Shown in pieces: positions 45,701 to 59,800 of a DNA stretch of 64,000 bases. Each line of letters begins with the position of its first letter. Positions within the stretch are counted from its first letter, which is position 1. The stretch is from Spirodela intermedia (lineage: Eukaryota; Streptophyta; Magnoliopsida; Alismatales; Araceae): NCBI GenBank assembly GCA_902729315.2, contig LR746280.1, forward strand, positions 2,414,501-2,478,500, read 5' to 3'. The translations under genes were made by a program, and so were the position numbers. The notes beneath the pieces are model-generated. The model searched no databases. It was given only the letters and a program-made list of their open reading frames with translations, and was not told the origin of the DNA.

Positions 45701-48700
45701 CTACTACAGGAAAAAGTAATTCCCTACATCACCCGGGGGACAAGTAATTACATAGCTTTGATACTCAATATATCCTATTGAACTAAAAGATGGCAAACAA
45801 CGAAGCGTGCATATATAGTATCTACATACCCGGGGAGGTGAATCAGCAACTTGCAGGCTACACTCTGGAAGTTCAGACATATAATACTCAACAGGACTCG
45901 TAGCTGAATAGAAGGTATTAATTTCATCCTCTGTCAAACATTTCCCCCAAATGAAAGCATCCATTATTTGCATTTTTGTCTCAATGCTTTCACTGTCAGA
46001 CCTTCCAAATGCATCCAAGTCCATTGGTGCCCTTGTCCCAATCCAAATATCCGTACCATTCTCCCAAATTCCAGTACCCATTGGAAAGGTAAGTCCATTC
46101 TGGTATCCATCGAAGCCACCATCTAGATAGCAAGTAGCCTCACCAATTTCAGCATCCACAGTTATAGTGACAATGTGCCACCTGAAAGGTCAAGTAAAAT
46201 CATGTCATTTACAGAATGAGGAAACGGTATTAAGAAATGTGTGACAAAATAAATAATTGAAAATTATTTAGTCGAGGAAAACATGAATAAAAGGTAGCTC
46301 CAATCAAAAGAGCGTGTAATCAAGTATTTAAAGCATCCATACGAGGAGGAGAAAGGAAATGAGGGGAAGGAGAAGGCGGGTAGTAAGAGAGATCTAGAAA
46401 AAAAATAAAAATGCATTTAGGCTTCAAAACGCTACGCTAAAGTTTAACCTCTCTATTTTGGCATCGTTTTCATAATTTCATACTTTTCAACTTTTGGCAG
46501 AAAATAAATTTAACCTTCTCAAGGATGTAAACATGAATATATTGCGAAATTCATGTCAGGCGTATTCCATTTACAAGGCATGTTACAAGCATTAGGATTT
46601 TTCTTTTCTGCTACATCAGTATGTCATTATTGCGTGAGCGGCCTCTCCTTTATGTCCAATCCAAATCAGAGGATGAGTCTCTATGATGATAAGTAGCATG
46701 AAAAAAAAATGAATTTCAAGAAGTTTCTCAATATATTTCCAAAAAAGAAGCAAGCAGCCAACGGCTCATAACAAAATTCTGCACATTTGACAATTAATTT
46801 AATAGCTTAGAAAACAACGAACAAACCTTCCATCTGCAATGCTTGTGGCCCCTATACTCCAGTCTTTAGCAACAGTTGTTGACCTATCACCTTTCGTAAC
46901 CACCCTAAGGCCGACTTGTCCCGACTCAAATCCTTGCTCCGCACCAGCTACCAAGATTTCCCAACAAACCTTCTTCTGAAACTCAGTTCCTAGGAGACAA
47001 ACCGGACCAGATTCGGGTTGGATTAATACTGCAATGGAGAAGCTGACTTTTTGGCACTGACAAAGACTAGGATCTATCTGCCCACAATGTCTAGCCGCAG
47101 CACAAGGTTCATCATCAAGAATGCACACTGCACCCGGAACTCCAGTCTGTTTTAAAAAAATGTCAACATTTTAAAAAGAAATCAAGGAATTCATACAAGC
47201 AAAATACTTCGGGAATTGCCATTTCCAAACACTAAGAAACAATAATTCATTTGCAAGGCATTGTAAGCTAATATCATTCTTGATAAAAATTTAAAACGCA
47301 TTAAATTACTTAAGCATAAATTGATAACAAAGTGGAGAGCCATATCCATCGTATGTCACCCACAAACATCCACAATTCTGTGTACTCTGTAAATTGAAGT
47401 CCCAACAAGAAACCTTGAAATGCAAACCTGTTGTGCTCGCCGAGACAATTGTGCCATACGAATGCGATGAGCAATACTGGAAATCCGTTCACGAGCAAGC
47501 GAATCATCTAATACAGAATCACCTCCAACTGCACGGACTGCAGCTGCCATCGCTGCAGCGTCTCGGTTTCCAACATTTGGGAGCGAGGATAAAAGAGAAG
47601 ATTCTATCTCCTTCCATTTACGCTCTTCCTTTTCCAGTAGTGCCTTTCTTCTCTCTTTTCCCTTACCCTCCTCTCCACGCCTCTGCATCAAGATCTCTTC
47701 TTCCATTTCCTTCTCTCGTATGTAACTAAGATAGAAGCAGAAAGAAGTCAGAAGAAAGTGCGTGTGATAATTTTTATGCGCCAAAACACGATTTCCATTG
47801 AAACATGTCAATCACCTGTCCTGAATTAATTCAAATTGTCTTCGATCCTCAGGCATCCATTTCTTTATTTTTTTGGCACTTAAGTCAGAAAAACCTATGC
47901 TATCCAGGAAAAGTCTCAAGCGAACTTCATCCTACAACAAGTACAAAAAGAGCAAAAGAAATCAAGATGTTAGCAACGCGTCTTCAGCCAAAAAAATAAA
48001 AAAATAAAAAACACTGAATGAAGATGGTCTTGCTAACCAACCTGTACTCGTTCAGCCTTAGCAGTCAAGCCCAGTAAAAGAAGTAAATAACCGCCAAACT
48101 TATCCCACATATATACCCATTCTGTGTCAATTGCCTCTTCCAAAGCTAGGATACGTGCATGTGCACACATTTTTCTCCTGCAGCCTACGTCGAGTGAAGA
48201 GTCATTACGGTAAGTCATGCCACCTTTGACTCTACTGAGGATTAAACCAGCAGCAAGTTCTTCATTTCTTAGGCGATCTCTCAGTTTTGTGACATCGGCT
48301 CTGGGAAGAACAAAATTCCCTGCCCTATCACGTGCAATCGCAGGGTCTCCAACGAGAAGGGCAGCTGAACTTGCAGACCTCTGTGGGGCCGAATAGGTGC
48401 CAGATAAAGCATTTCTCGTCTAAAAACAAGTGAGATTAAAACATGTTATCAAACGTTTTGACAGAGAAAACACAGGATAAAAAGGTCATACAGTATTTTA
48501 TCACAAAGTCAAAACAAATAAATATTCAACTCTCACATATCTAAAGGAAACGAACTTCCAAATGAAAAAATTGAAACATTAACAGAGGAGAAACCAAATT
48601 ATAAGCAAGTAACCATTATTGAGTGAACAAAATATGGAACTTGCCCATTGAAACAACGGTCCTAAAAATCATAAACCCATGTAAATGAACTATACAGCCA

Positions 48701-51700
48701 TTGCAGTGATAATCATGAACATCAGAATGCTTAACTACACCACACACTTTCTGACAACCAAATAAAATCGGAAAAATCAGGATGGATAAATTATCCAATA
48801 AATATACTGCAGAAGCCCTGAAAACATAACCAATTTGAACGTTCGAAATTCGACTCAAGTGCCAGATGATATGAATCTAGAAAGCCAATACATACCGGGA
48901 AAAGATTTACATTTTGATTGCAACTAAATTAAACGAAAATATCATTGTTTAGACACAAAAATCCATGAAAAATGATCGAAAGGGGAATCATATTAACACT
49001 GGCAAGTCGAGATTTCGTCATCTTCCCATCCATGTTAGAAACATATTACCATAAATTGATTTATGTATTTTCCTCCAAATACTAAAACTGAGGCATGATG
49101 TTGGAATCATAAAAACAATGGGCCAAATCAATATTGTAGAAAGGTCTTAGAACAGTATTCGCCAAAAATAAATTAACTGAAAGTGGTGCCGAGCCAGTCA
49201 ATCACCTTAGTTGAAGACCTGGCAATCGCCTGGACAACTGTATCCTTGCTGAGAAAATGGATAGCATCCTCCATCATCTGCAAGCAATCACAAAACAAAA
49301 AATGAACAAGAGCTTAATAACAGAATTAAAGGGCATTAAAGTCTGGATTCCAAAATTTCTTCTCAGAAAAGAGACGCAAACCTTGAGAGTCAGGCATGGA
49401 CGAGACACGGCAAACCCAAAGGACACAACAAGTGTAATTGCTGATACTGCAGCACCAGCAAAAGGGGGATATAACAGCAAACTGGCAACTACTCCCCATC
49501 CCTCAGTTGCCAAAGCAACTCCATACAGAACAAGGAATGCACAGCTGATATAGAATGAGAATAAAAAATACAAGAAAATTAAGTACGATGAAAATAATAA
49601 ATTCTATTGCTCAAAAACTAAATAAAAATTTTAGTTTATACTCAAACATACACACAAAAATATTAGACAAACCTGACATTTTTTGCTGAATCAGCATGGG
49701 CATCATAAACATAAACTGGCAATACCCTGGGAGAATAAACCACAATAGGCGGTGAAAGAAGCACCTGAAAAAGAATAAATTAGAAACGTTAAGACCACTC
49801 AGCTCCAAAGAATTTAACGAAAATTGTGCATTTAAAAAAAAACAGGTGTTCAGGTAATTCTAATGAAAGAACATAAAATCCATTACTGTTAATGCACGCC
49901 CCGCAAGAAGGAACAGAAATGAGAAGTATCCAACAGAACCACCAACAAATGGATTGCCTGCCACAAAAGATAATGAACAAGTGACCAACATTTTTCGCAG
50001 AAAAAAATAGCGAAATAGTAGTTGATAAAGCTAGCATAGGCATAAGCACCTTCCAGACTTACCCTCAAATATACCAATGAAGAAAGCTGCCAAGGCTAGT
50101 AAGAAGGCAAGAAAACAGACAAGGAACATTTGCGTCCTTGTAAGATAGAAATTGTTTGAAGCCCAGTAGTGAATTACAACAAATGCCAGGATGACCAGAA
50201 GAATGACTAGAAGAAATGCAACACCAACCTGTAGCCAAAAAAGGGAATAAAAATGGTAAATAAGAAACAAATGAGTCAAGAAATATATCATCTTTTCAAA
50301 AGAAACAAGAAATGCTATGTTCTCAGAGGCTAATGCGCTGCAGAAAAAACAACTTTCACATACCGTCCATGGTTTAATAATAACTATAACAGCTGATATA
50401 CCACCAAGCAGTAGAAGAAAACCGATGCCAACAAAAACATAAACACCTCGAGAAACATTCCAGTCATCATCTTTCCTGCAGAATTAAGGTTACATTATAA
50501 AATGGTTGCAAGCAACGACCTCATCCAGTATGCAAGAAAAAATGGAACCAATGACACTGACCATTTATATAGCCCAATAAACAATGATACCACTGCTGGA
50601 ATACACAACAATGGTAGCAAAGCAGCAAGAAAATCAGCCTTCACCGGGACTCCATCTTCTCGAGCGTTTACCACACCCAAGTAAGAAGCACCACAAAATG
50701 TGACAAGAACAACTACATCATGGAAGAGCAGTATCAGTAGCCAAGCTTTCTGATCGTATACTTTTGAGAAATGTTTACAATGAAATAATGAAGAAATAAT
50801 ATACGGGGAGAAGCTGAAAAATAACTGAGAACTGAATGGCACTACTTACTAGTAAATAAGCCGACGCATATTGCAGAAGAATGTGAGAAGCGATATGATG
50901 CAAACCATGACACGATTGGCAAAGCACAAGTAACAAACAATGCAACCATTGAAGACATTGCCCATCCAAGGTACATGGATGATGCATAAGGAGACCAAAT
51001 AACCTTTTTATCCCGATTCCATCCTCTATAACCCAAATCATCTAATGGCTCTGAAGATACTATTGAACCAAGAGCTACGATTGACCCCGTGAATATTAGC
51101 ATGCTGACGACGAGAACAATACCCTGAAATCAGAAAGAATGAGATCGAACGTCAGTTCACTAACCAAAACATAAAACAACTTTGAATAAATTATACCAAT
51201 CCTCTGCTTGAACGGTTTACCAACAAAATCTCTGGAAATTTTTCAAACTTATAATATATCCGCAAATATGCGAAAATAAACTCATTGACATATACAGAAA
51301 TTTAATTTCATTCCTGTAAGCAAAAGTGATAAGCAGTATATATGACAGGGTGACCTGAGTGACACAACCCTCCCAATGTTGCGCTGATTACGAGTTTCAA
51401 ATAGTTTTTCTCGATCTCTTCGAAATTCTAAGAATTCAAATGAAATAGCAACAGGGACAATTCCAACTCAGTATAAAATTCTTAGTTCAATTTTTAACGC
51501 GAGAAACACTGCATACCAGCATTAGTACCTGCTCCAGTTTAACTAACCTTCAGATTCTCTCAGGTACAAGCATATTTTTTCCAGCATAATTATGACGTGT
51601 AATGATATAATTGTTATCTGAAATTGTGCCAATGAACAGCAGATATTTATTGAAAAACATTCTTTCTGTGCACGATACTCCTTGAAATAAAATTTACAGG

Positions 51701-54700
51701 CACTAGAACGAACCTCTTTGGTGGCATTATGCTGATGATTGCTTTCCTGACCAGAGCCTTCTCCCTTTTTAATACAGAATCGATACCCATTACGTATCCA
51801 TATCGGGATAGCAAAGGAAAGGCATGCCACCATGAGCGGAAGAGTCAAAGCTAGACCAAGCAAAATGGACGATTTGCTGAACAAGAAAATGGAATGAATT
51901 AATTTCCCAAACGTTGAAAAATAAGTCAAATAACATAGGAACGACGTTACTACGGGTATCTTAAATAAAACTGAATAAAAAGTTGGGAACATGAAAAACA
52001 AGAACATTCAACAAGAGAAAAACGATGGAAATTCATGTGGAAACTATAAACAAAACTCGCAACCAGAAGTGAATAGTATGATATTGTAAATTATATGATT
52101 GTTATAAAAACAGAATCCTAAATGATACTATAAAGCCAAACAAGGTTACTGATTGTGATATGCCAAACACATCAATAAATGTAAAAACAGTTGATATAGA
52201 CATCTCGGACATCTGGATCATCAACATGCCAGAAAGAATAATTTTCCCAGCTGCTTTGAATAAGAAACACTGGCACTCATCCATTCATTCATTATTTCCC
52301 TAAACAAGAAGCCAACTATCTACATCTTTCACTTCACAAGCCAGATATTACGCTCTAAAGCACACCGGGGTATCAAGATACCCCTTTGTTTTATTAACAG
52401 TTTTATGCACTATTTTTTATGAACCTCAGAATGAAGAAGAGAGACGTTTACATCAGTGGGGATTCTTCTTTATCTGATAATCTACAAGATGACCTGAAAT
52501 GTCCCGTTCTAAATTAAAAAAGAATGTTCAAGTCAGAATTTTCAGCATCTTACTTGAGAACAATTTTAAAATTGAGGAGATTAGTTTAAGGGTATACATT
52601 GGTTACTAATGCATCATGATTAGCTGAACACAAAAATTCATATTATAAGCGAAAGTTGAAAATTAAGGCTTGATGCATATTTGTTGAAGTGTAAGCTATC
52701 AGGCAACTTGATTGACTCAAAAAAAAAAGCCGTGTCTGTAGATGCATAGTTGAACTATGCGAATTGAACTATGGCAACCATAGTTGAACGAAGTAGCAAA
52801 ATTGTAAGAAACGAACGCATAGAATTCCGGCCCAAAACCACACTAAAAAAATATTATATCCCACTCACGATTTCAACCATAAACTCTTCTCAATATAAGC
52901 AAGTTAACAAGGAACTGCGATCTGATATCTTTCTAAACAGTTCCCCAAAAATTCAAACAAAGGTTTTTCTAAAATGTTCATGGATTCAGAGTCTGACAAG
53001 AGAAAGCGCTCATTCAACCTTTCTACAATACAAAATTATTCAAATGCTACCCCGCATAACACTAGTTCAAAAACCAAGCCCGCATACAAAGCGTATGTTC
53101 AACCTACATATAAGATATCAACAAAGTGAAAAATGAGATACGAACGAAAGAACGTACATACCTCAAGAATGAAAGGAGAAGGCCAACACATGTGCTCAAC
53201 AACCAAGCAATGCAGCCATACTGAAGATGGAAAAAAACAATCGAGGCTCCAGAATAAGAAAATTTAATAATAAATGGACTAAAGATCTATAAAAGGGGTT
53301 GATTAAGACAGTGTACGTGGGAGGAGATGTTGTAAAAGGGTAATCGCTTAAGGAAAGCATCATACGGCGGCAACATAAAATGTACTTCTCATTATTATTA
53401 ACTTCTATGCGGATATATTTGCGTAAATTTAAAAGATATCAAATTCGGATACAATCCACAACCTGGGTGTCCATCTCCATAAATAGGTAAAATACAAAAT
53501 GTACATCAAACATAGATAAACCCGCAATATAGACAAGAGAAAAGATATAATTAAGCAGTACAGAAAATTCCAAGAGTATTTTGCCTTCGAACTAAATATT
53601 AGAGAATTAGGATCAGCACAACCATCAGTTCCTTACAATCACTAAGATGCCGTTTGTTGATGTACCGAAAATGGTCACAGGTTTATACATAAATCTAAAC
53701 GAAACCGAAGTTATGGGAAAAGGAGTCCGGGGGAATGAGATGATTAACCGCGGAAATACATTCCCTGGCCTTTAAAATGGGTAAATTATCGTTTAAATAT
53801 CAAAAACGAAATTAATCAGAAGTCTGGGTTAAGATTTAAAGGATGGAAGGCAAAAGGGATAAATCTACATCTCTGTGAGTGCCTTGACCGTTATTTGTTG
53901 TCCTAAAAATCTCTGTATACAAAATTTAAGGGAAAATCACATAATTTTAGTTATCATCGTCAAAATATGATAAAACTACATATCTCTGTGAGTGTCTTGA
54001 CCTTTATTTATTGTCCTAACGACCTCTGCAAACAAAACTCAGGGAGCATCCCTAAATTATAGTTAATATAATCTGACAACTAGCATACTTTTCCGAAAAC
54101 ATCATTAGACAAAAAGTTTTTTTTACCCCCTCAGGGCCTTAAAGATGGTTTATCTCTGTATCTGCCAGAGCACAAAAACTCTAGGTACCTCCACCTCAAT
54201 CGATCTTCTATTTCTTCACCATTATAGCAACCTACAAGCTCCATTATAAATAATATTCTAGTTTTCCACAAATTTATTTTTCCCATACCAAAATTTATAT
54301 GCTCCTAAATTTTTTTAGGGACGTAAAACAACCGGATGTACAATCTATAGCCTCACCATGAAAACTCACAGACGCATCAATTGAAATAATATGTGGGAAA
54401 TTTCTACTGAGAACAGGGGGCAGAGTTAAAGCAAGACAGAATTTAATATAATGATCAATGAGCTCATGGATGCATTCGATTTACCTTCCTCGGTTTTGAC
54501 GTCATGGCCATTTCTTCTGCATGAAGAGACCAGAGAAAGGCCATAATTGAGCACACAACAGGTGATAACAGCAGTACTGAGAAGCCAAATTCAAACTGCA
54601 AATCCAATATCACAAAACAGATTAAGTTGCTACATATAAATAATATGATTAAAACTGCAACAATATTGAGAAGGAAAATATAGGTATACTCCATAAGAAA

Positions 54701-57700
54701 GGAAAATATTAACAACCATCATTACCTGCTCATGCGTGGCATTTATCACTTTAATAGTCTTTGGACGAAAAATAGCCACGATTACAGTCTCAAGTATGAA
54801 GATAAGACTAAACATAACCCAAGCCCGCTCAGGAGTGCCAGCAATGTAGTGCAAAACAAACCTGAAGAAATCCATCCATTTTCCTAGACCGTGCCTTCTC
54901 AGTTCTTCAGAAAATGAAATTTGGTTGGTGAACATTATGTCTAGCCTATCAGATTCTGTCGCTGCAACATCCTCAGCTTGTCCATGATCTCTATCTGCAT
55001 CAAGGCTACTTCTCTGCAGCAGAGCAAGAATAGTAGGATCCAGACCCTTCTCCTTTAACATGACAGCAAAATTAGGATCCAGGCCTTTATCTTGCAGTAG
55101 ATTTGCCAATTCACGGTCACCATGCCTTGCCTTTCTCCTCAACATAGAAGCGATCCTAGGGTCGTTCAACCTTTCTTGGAAAACCTGTGCTAAACTTAAC
55201 TCCAAGGATGATTGATTAGGTAAAGTTGTACCAGATGTGCTGGATTCACAACCATGGCTTTCCAAGCCACTGCTAGTGCAAGGAAGTAGTGAGCTATTAT
55301 GCTCATGATTCTTATCGAGATAAGCAGCAGCATTTTCAGGTTCCTGAACAACAGAACGACAAGAGCTGCTGCGTAAGGCTAAACTCGGCCTTCCACTGTC
55401 ACTTTTATCACTGTTCATTCGTTCATGGCAGCTATTAGTACGACCAAAAAGCACATTATTCCAATTATTGACATCACCCACAAGCTGTGAATTGTTTTGA
55501 CTAACAGCTTGACCATGTTGACCAGCCTCAACACTGCTGCTGCTACATTTCACACTTGACCCACAACCTTCGGAGGAACTAGACGAACTGTTTTGATCCT
55601 TTCGTCGGAATCCCTCTCTCAAGCGGATGACAGTGCTCTTTAAGGCATCTTGCCTTTCAGCTAAAGGGTTCGAAACGGACAGATGGCGGGAAACAGCAGC
55701 TCCTGACAGAACAGACGCCACAACTGTATAGCTTATGCAATGTCCCAAATACCTAAAGAAAGAAAAACAATAAGTGCACCATGAAATCCATTATCCTCGT
55801 TTATGCATGGTAAAACAATACACAAACTTCTAGTCAATTGTAGTACAGACCAGTAATGAACCCCAAAGCAGATTAGGAAAACCCTTGAAGCTCCAGCAAC
55901 AAATAATGCTGCAACTCGACTTCTGAGGAGCTCAAATCCGAATAAGCATGCACCCATGTTCCAGTCTGAAAAGCAAATGAATAAGGATAAAAAAATAAAA
56001 AAAAACAAAGATACAGCATAAATGGAGTATACGCATACATACCAAGAACAATAACAGCAGCTGATGTAATTGCACCCAACCAACGGGACTCTTTGGCTGT
56101 CAGTCCATACAATATGGAGTACACAAGAAGTACAACTAATGACCCAACATAAAGAATGCCCAGATGAGAAGCCCTACAACGATGATTGAAAGTTAGAAAA
56201 ACGGAATTATAACAAGTGAAAACGATAAAGAAGGCACTTAATCTGAGTTACAACATAATAAGAAGACTTTTATACAAGTCCAGGGATGAACTCACCTGCT
56301 GGATTTCCGGACATACAAGTCATTAGGATCGGGTGGCTCAGGTAAGCTGGCAATGGGGCCCACTTCGATACAGTCAGAATATGCAAATCTATATGATCTT
56401 CGCACATATTCATCTACATCCAACCCGTTTCCTGTAATATTAACAAAAAAATCTCAATAGATAAATTCATTTATTCTAGCCATTGCTCTTATCAACAGCA
56501 TCTCTGTCAGGAAACAACCTAATTGCTTACCATTGAACACCATCCTGCAAATAAAAAGCATGTTGATTGCTAATGCTATTGCAGAAACACCAAAGAAGAA
56601 TCCTGAAGGAGAATAACGCTCAGAGGCTTTTGATCCTGCAGTGACATAAACGGCACAAAGTTCATATGCACAAAGCAGGGCTACTGCCAAGAGAAGGAGA
56701 ACAGCAACCGCTCCTGCAAAAAGAGGATAAAAAAAAGTCATCATCCATTTGAGATCGTACTGCCCAACCTCAACCCCAATTGGTAAGTGGGCAATCCCTT
56801 TGAGATGGTGTTTCCTGTATTTCATCAGTCTAATCCACTAAAAGGACTAACCAAAACCTCATAAAGATTATACAAATATCTACAATTCATCTATCTAAGC
56901 AAATTCTCCATATGCAATTTGGACAATTTGGTGAGATAAACGATCATATATCTAAGCAAAAAGAATATATCATTGTGAAAAATCAAACAAGATCAAGATT
57001 ACGGTATGTTTTTGAATGACACCATTGTATATAATCATATAGTGAGTTATTGAACAAGATCAAAGCACGCTACATTGTGCAGTTTTATGATCGAAAAGAA
57101 CAAAAAGTGACATCCGGGTGAAAGTCACGCTGAGAACGGTTATCCATCATTTATCCAGTTGGGTACTTATTATGCCGAGGCAAGTTCCATACTGAAACCT
57201 CACTTGTTTCTATCTTTTTACAGGGTTTTATAATGGAACAGATCTTTTCTTAGAGAAACCTTTAATGTAAACAGTAAGATAAGATCTAGCGATAGACGAA
57301 AGAGGTGACAAAGAGAAACATAAAACAAATTGAGAGTACAAAACTTATGAAATAAAATTATTCGTAGCCTACGTCTGTGATATTTGGAACTCAATACATC
57401 AAGTGCATAAATAATTAACATCTAGGGATAGTTTGCTGACCTCAAACATCCAACGAAAAATAATAGATCAAATGCTGCGAGGAAATATAATTTTGGAACC
57501 CGATGTGAAATAGTAACGAAATGCCATTAAAAGAAGAAAATTCTATTTTTGAGACTGTAATAAAAGAAGGAAATATAAGCATCCTGAAGCATAAAAGTAA
57601 AGATACATACTTGAGCTTTGCCACTGTGTCCTCCACCACAGCATTATAGAATAGAACGCCAGTAAAAGGGCTGTTCCGGCCATTATCACAGCCAGGCCAA

Positions 57701-59089
57701 TTATATCCCGATCCAATGTCGTAATCAAAATGCTTCCCCATGTGATTACAATGACAACAGGGGAAATAACAATTATCCATGCAACTAGAAAGAGAAAACT
57801 ACACAATATACTAAGTTGGGGTCCGTGTAAGATTTCTGGCCATTTCCTTGCAAATATCCAGCTGCAAGGGCAAGAAAATAAATTAGAAAACGAAACTGAA
57901 AACAAGGGAAAGCAACAAAATTACACATTCAAAATAGAAGGGACGTAGCTATGGACGCCCAATAAACCAAGGTTTAGCTTACATAATACACTAGAATAGG
58001 AGAAACATAAATGCAAGAATATGCCAAGATAACATGTATTTTCTTCTAGAGAAAAAAAAATGACGTGGATCACCCCCTAGTTCCCTTTTCGGAAGGGAAA
58101 CAGAAAATCAAATGCCTTGGGAGAAACAAACTGGAAATAAGTTTCGATAAAACGAAATGCACTGCATCTTGGAGTACGACAAACATGTTTCAATGCATCC
58201 CCATCCAGTCTTCTCACGAAACAAGACTTATTAATAACGCAACCTTTTCCATAAAGAGTTCTTCCAAAACAAAATAGAAATTGTGGAGAATCATTAAAAT
58301 CATGCTATACATTTTCAACCAACTGCAGTGCATGCAGCTGGCGCATTTTCGTGAGCACAAACCTATGCTTGGACGGGCTTAACAAGAGACACTGATTAGC
58401 ATTCAATTGTCTCTGGTTGTTTGCCAGTCAAATTGAAGTCAGCATTTCAAGGATTAAGTAGAACTAAGTAGTGTCCAACTATTACTCAAGTTCCAACGGT
58501 TGACATTCTTTTCTGATCGGTTTCCTTTTCCTCAGGTGATTTGAAGACAAATCCAATGATTCCCCATCTCATCTATCTTTCAATCGGCATTATTACCAAG
58601 TATCATGCTATCTCTTAGAAATTTAAACACGAGCCATACAGAGCTGGCTTATTCTTAACTACCTCTTGAAGGCAAAATAACATGGAGGCGTACATAACTA
58701 ACACTAGCACTAACATGGAGGCGTAAAAAGGAGAAAAAGTTACACACCCAAATGCTTCAAATAGAAAAATGCTAACAAAGTTATTTGGGAATGTAAAATG
58801 GCAGGTAAATGATTGACAAAGGCAACGAAATCTCTCATGAATCCAACATATACTTCCCACAATGGAACAAATATCCCAAAAAAGCTGGCATCGCTCGTGA
58901 CGAAAGAATAAAAGCGGAATCATGATCCAAATGCATCAGGAAAATAAATGTAGGTTCGTGCCTGTAAATCCTCCAAGGACGCCAATTCACAGCCCAGAGC
59001 ACAGAGAAGCTGAGCACACCAAGGCCTGAGAAAATAGTCCCGAAAATAGCTGATGTCACTACGACCTGGTGATGCTCATCCCCTTCCAT
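42716..59089 (-). CDS. DEK1: DEK1, membrane-anchored calpain-type cysteine protease
   Basis: Thirty exons give 2160 aa, in order: 59089-58962, 57861-57611, 56713-56531, 56431-56296, 56173-56043, 55965-55851, 55752-54726, 54595-54485, 53220-53162, 51876-51714, 51123-50850, 50712-50562, 50475-50364, 50228-50063, 49957-49887, 49764-49673, 49544-49382, 49277-49206, 48419-48042, 47931-47816, 47725-47428, 47146-46827, 46181-45830, 45228-44908, 44826-44722, 44617-44489, 44224-43844, 43740-43603, 43343-43107, 43018-42716. Residues 1-1130 form many hydrophobic segments around a Ser-rich loop (about 315-650). A linker and LamG-like domain (about 1400-1620) follow, then the calpain core with Cys about 1771 (GDCWFL), His about 1929 (GHAYS) and Asn about 1949 (RNPWANE), and the C2L domain ending VTLEAL. 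All catalytic residues are intact. By family knowledge, DEK1 sits at the plasma membrane, sets epidermal identity and supports mechanosensitive calcium entry. Every phase closes; intron 1 needs a GC donor. Confidence 0.97.
43569..43586 (+). repeat. G-run in DEK1 intron 28
   Basis: There are ten consecutive G, one T, then seven G on the plus strand, preceded by GGA. On the transcribed (minus-sense) RNA it is a C-run shortly after the exon 28 donor. The plus strand could form a G-quadruplex. Confidence 0.85.
51877..53161 (-). other. DEK1 intron 9
   Basis: This 1.28-kb intron splits the Ser codon of FLS|KSS. A plus-strand frame at 52,771-53,136 (121 codons) shows no recognised domain and is probably chance. 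No transposon signature was seen. Confidence 0.7.
53221..54484 (-). other. Largest central intron of DEK1 (intron 8)
   Basis: This 1.26-kb AT-rich intron lies between the exon ending SKPRK and the exon starting YGCIAW. Apart from one local repetition of ACATCTCTGTGAGTG (53,867 and 53,979 regions) I see no coding or mobile sequence. Confidence 0.75.
57862..58961 (-). other. DEK1 intron 1 (GC donor)
   Basis: The first coding exon ends ATTTACAG followed by GCACGA. The next exon starts after CCCTTGCAG with CTGGATATTTGC. This yields RPWRIYSWIFARKW, the conserved DEK1 N-terminus. An in-frame GT donor 108 nt further (GTATAT) would keep phase but insert 36 residues, so both isoforms are formally possible. 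Confidence 0.75.
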
Positions 59090-59800
59090 AGCTCCTTCTC
59101 CCCTCCCCCACCTCTTCTTCCGAGTCAAACCATGTGAAATGTAAGTGAAACCTGTAGAACAGTGCAAAATGAGATATTGTTTTCCACGAGTGCGCAACCC
59201 AGGAAAGGATAAGAGAACGCAGCACTACACGTTTATTTTCCTTCTTACTCGAAAAAAAGATTGCTAAAAAAAGTGAAAATCTAGCCAATCGACTCGCGAT
59301 CGAGAAAGTAGGAGGAAACAGAAATGTACGTACGAAATCCACCACTAGCGAGCAGACTAGCAAAGAAAATGCACTATCTTCCCTAAATGCAACCCCAATC
59401 CCGAAGAAAACACGTCAAACGAGACAAGAAGAACAAACCGGCGGTGTTTGACCAAGGGGAACACTTCTACCAGAAGTTCCTAGGGAAACAATTTCTCCGG
59501 CCGACCAAAAAATACCCACGAAAGACACCAACATTCTCCGGCCCGCAAAAACCCTAAATGAGCAAATCGTGCGACCAGCAAACGTTGTCGTGGGGGATGA
59601 AGTACAATACCTGGCCCGAAGCAGAACTCCGGGTCCTGCAGAAAACCCTATTTGCGAGGAGAGGGAACGAGGAATCGCTCTGGGGGGGGTGACTGATGTG
59701 TGTGTGTGAGAGAGAGAGAGAGAGGGTATTCTTCACTGTGAAATGCCCCCTCCAGGCCGAAATCGTAAGAAATAAAAGGGGGCGAGAAGAGGTAGAGGGC
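59090..59800 (-). promoter_or_regulatory. DEK1 5' leader with probable leader intron
   Basis: On the minus strand a donor (GGGCCAG|GTATTG at 59,611/59,610) and an acceptor (TTCTACAG|GTTTC at 59,152/59,151) define a likely 459-nt leader intron, leaving 62 nt of leader before the ATG at 59,089. A GA run at 59,708-59,724 is CT in the sense direction. An ATG at 59,197 is in frame 36 codons upstream but falls in the proposed intron. Confidence 0.5.

Noticed and set aside
52771-53136. 121-codon plus-strand frame in DEK1 intron 9
   Set aside because: It is antisense to an intron, has no domain, and its composition matches random AT-rich sequence.
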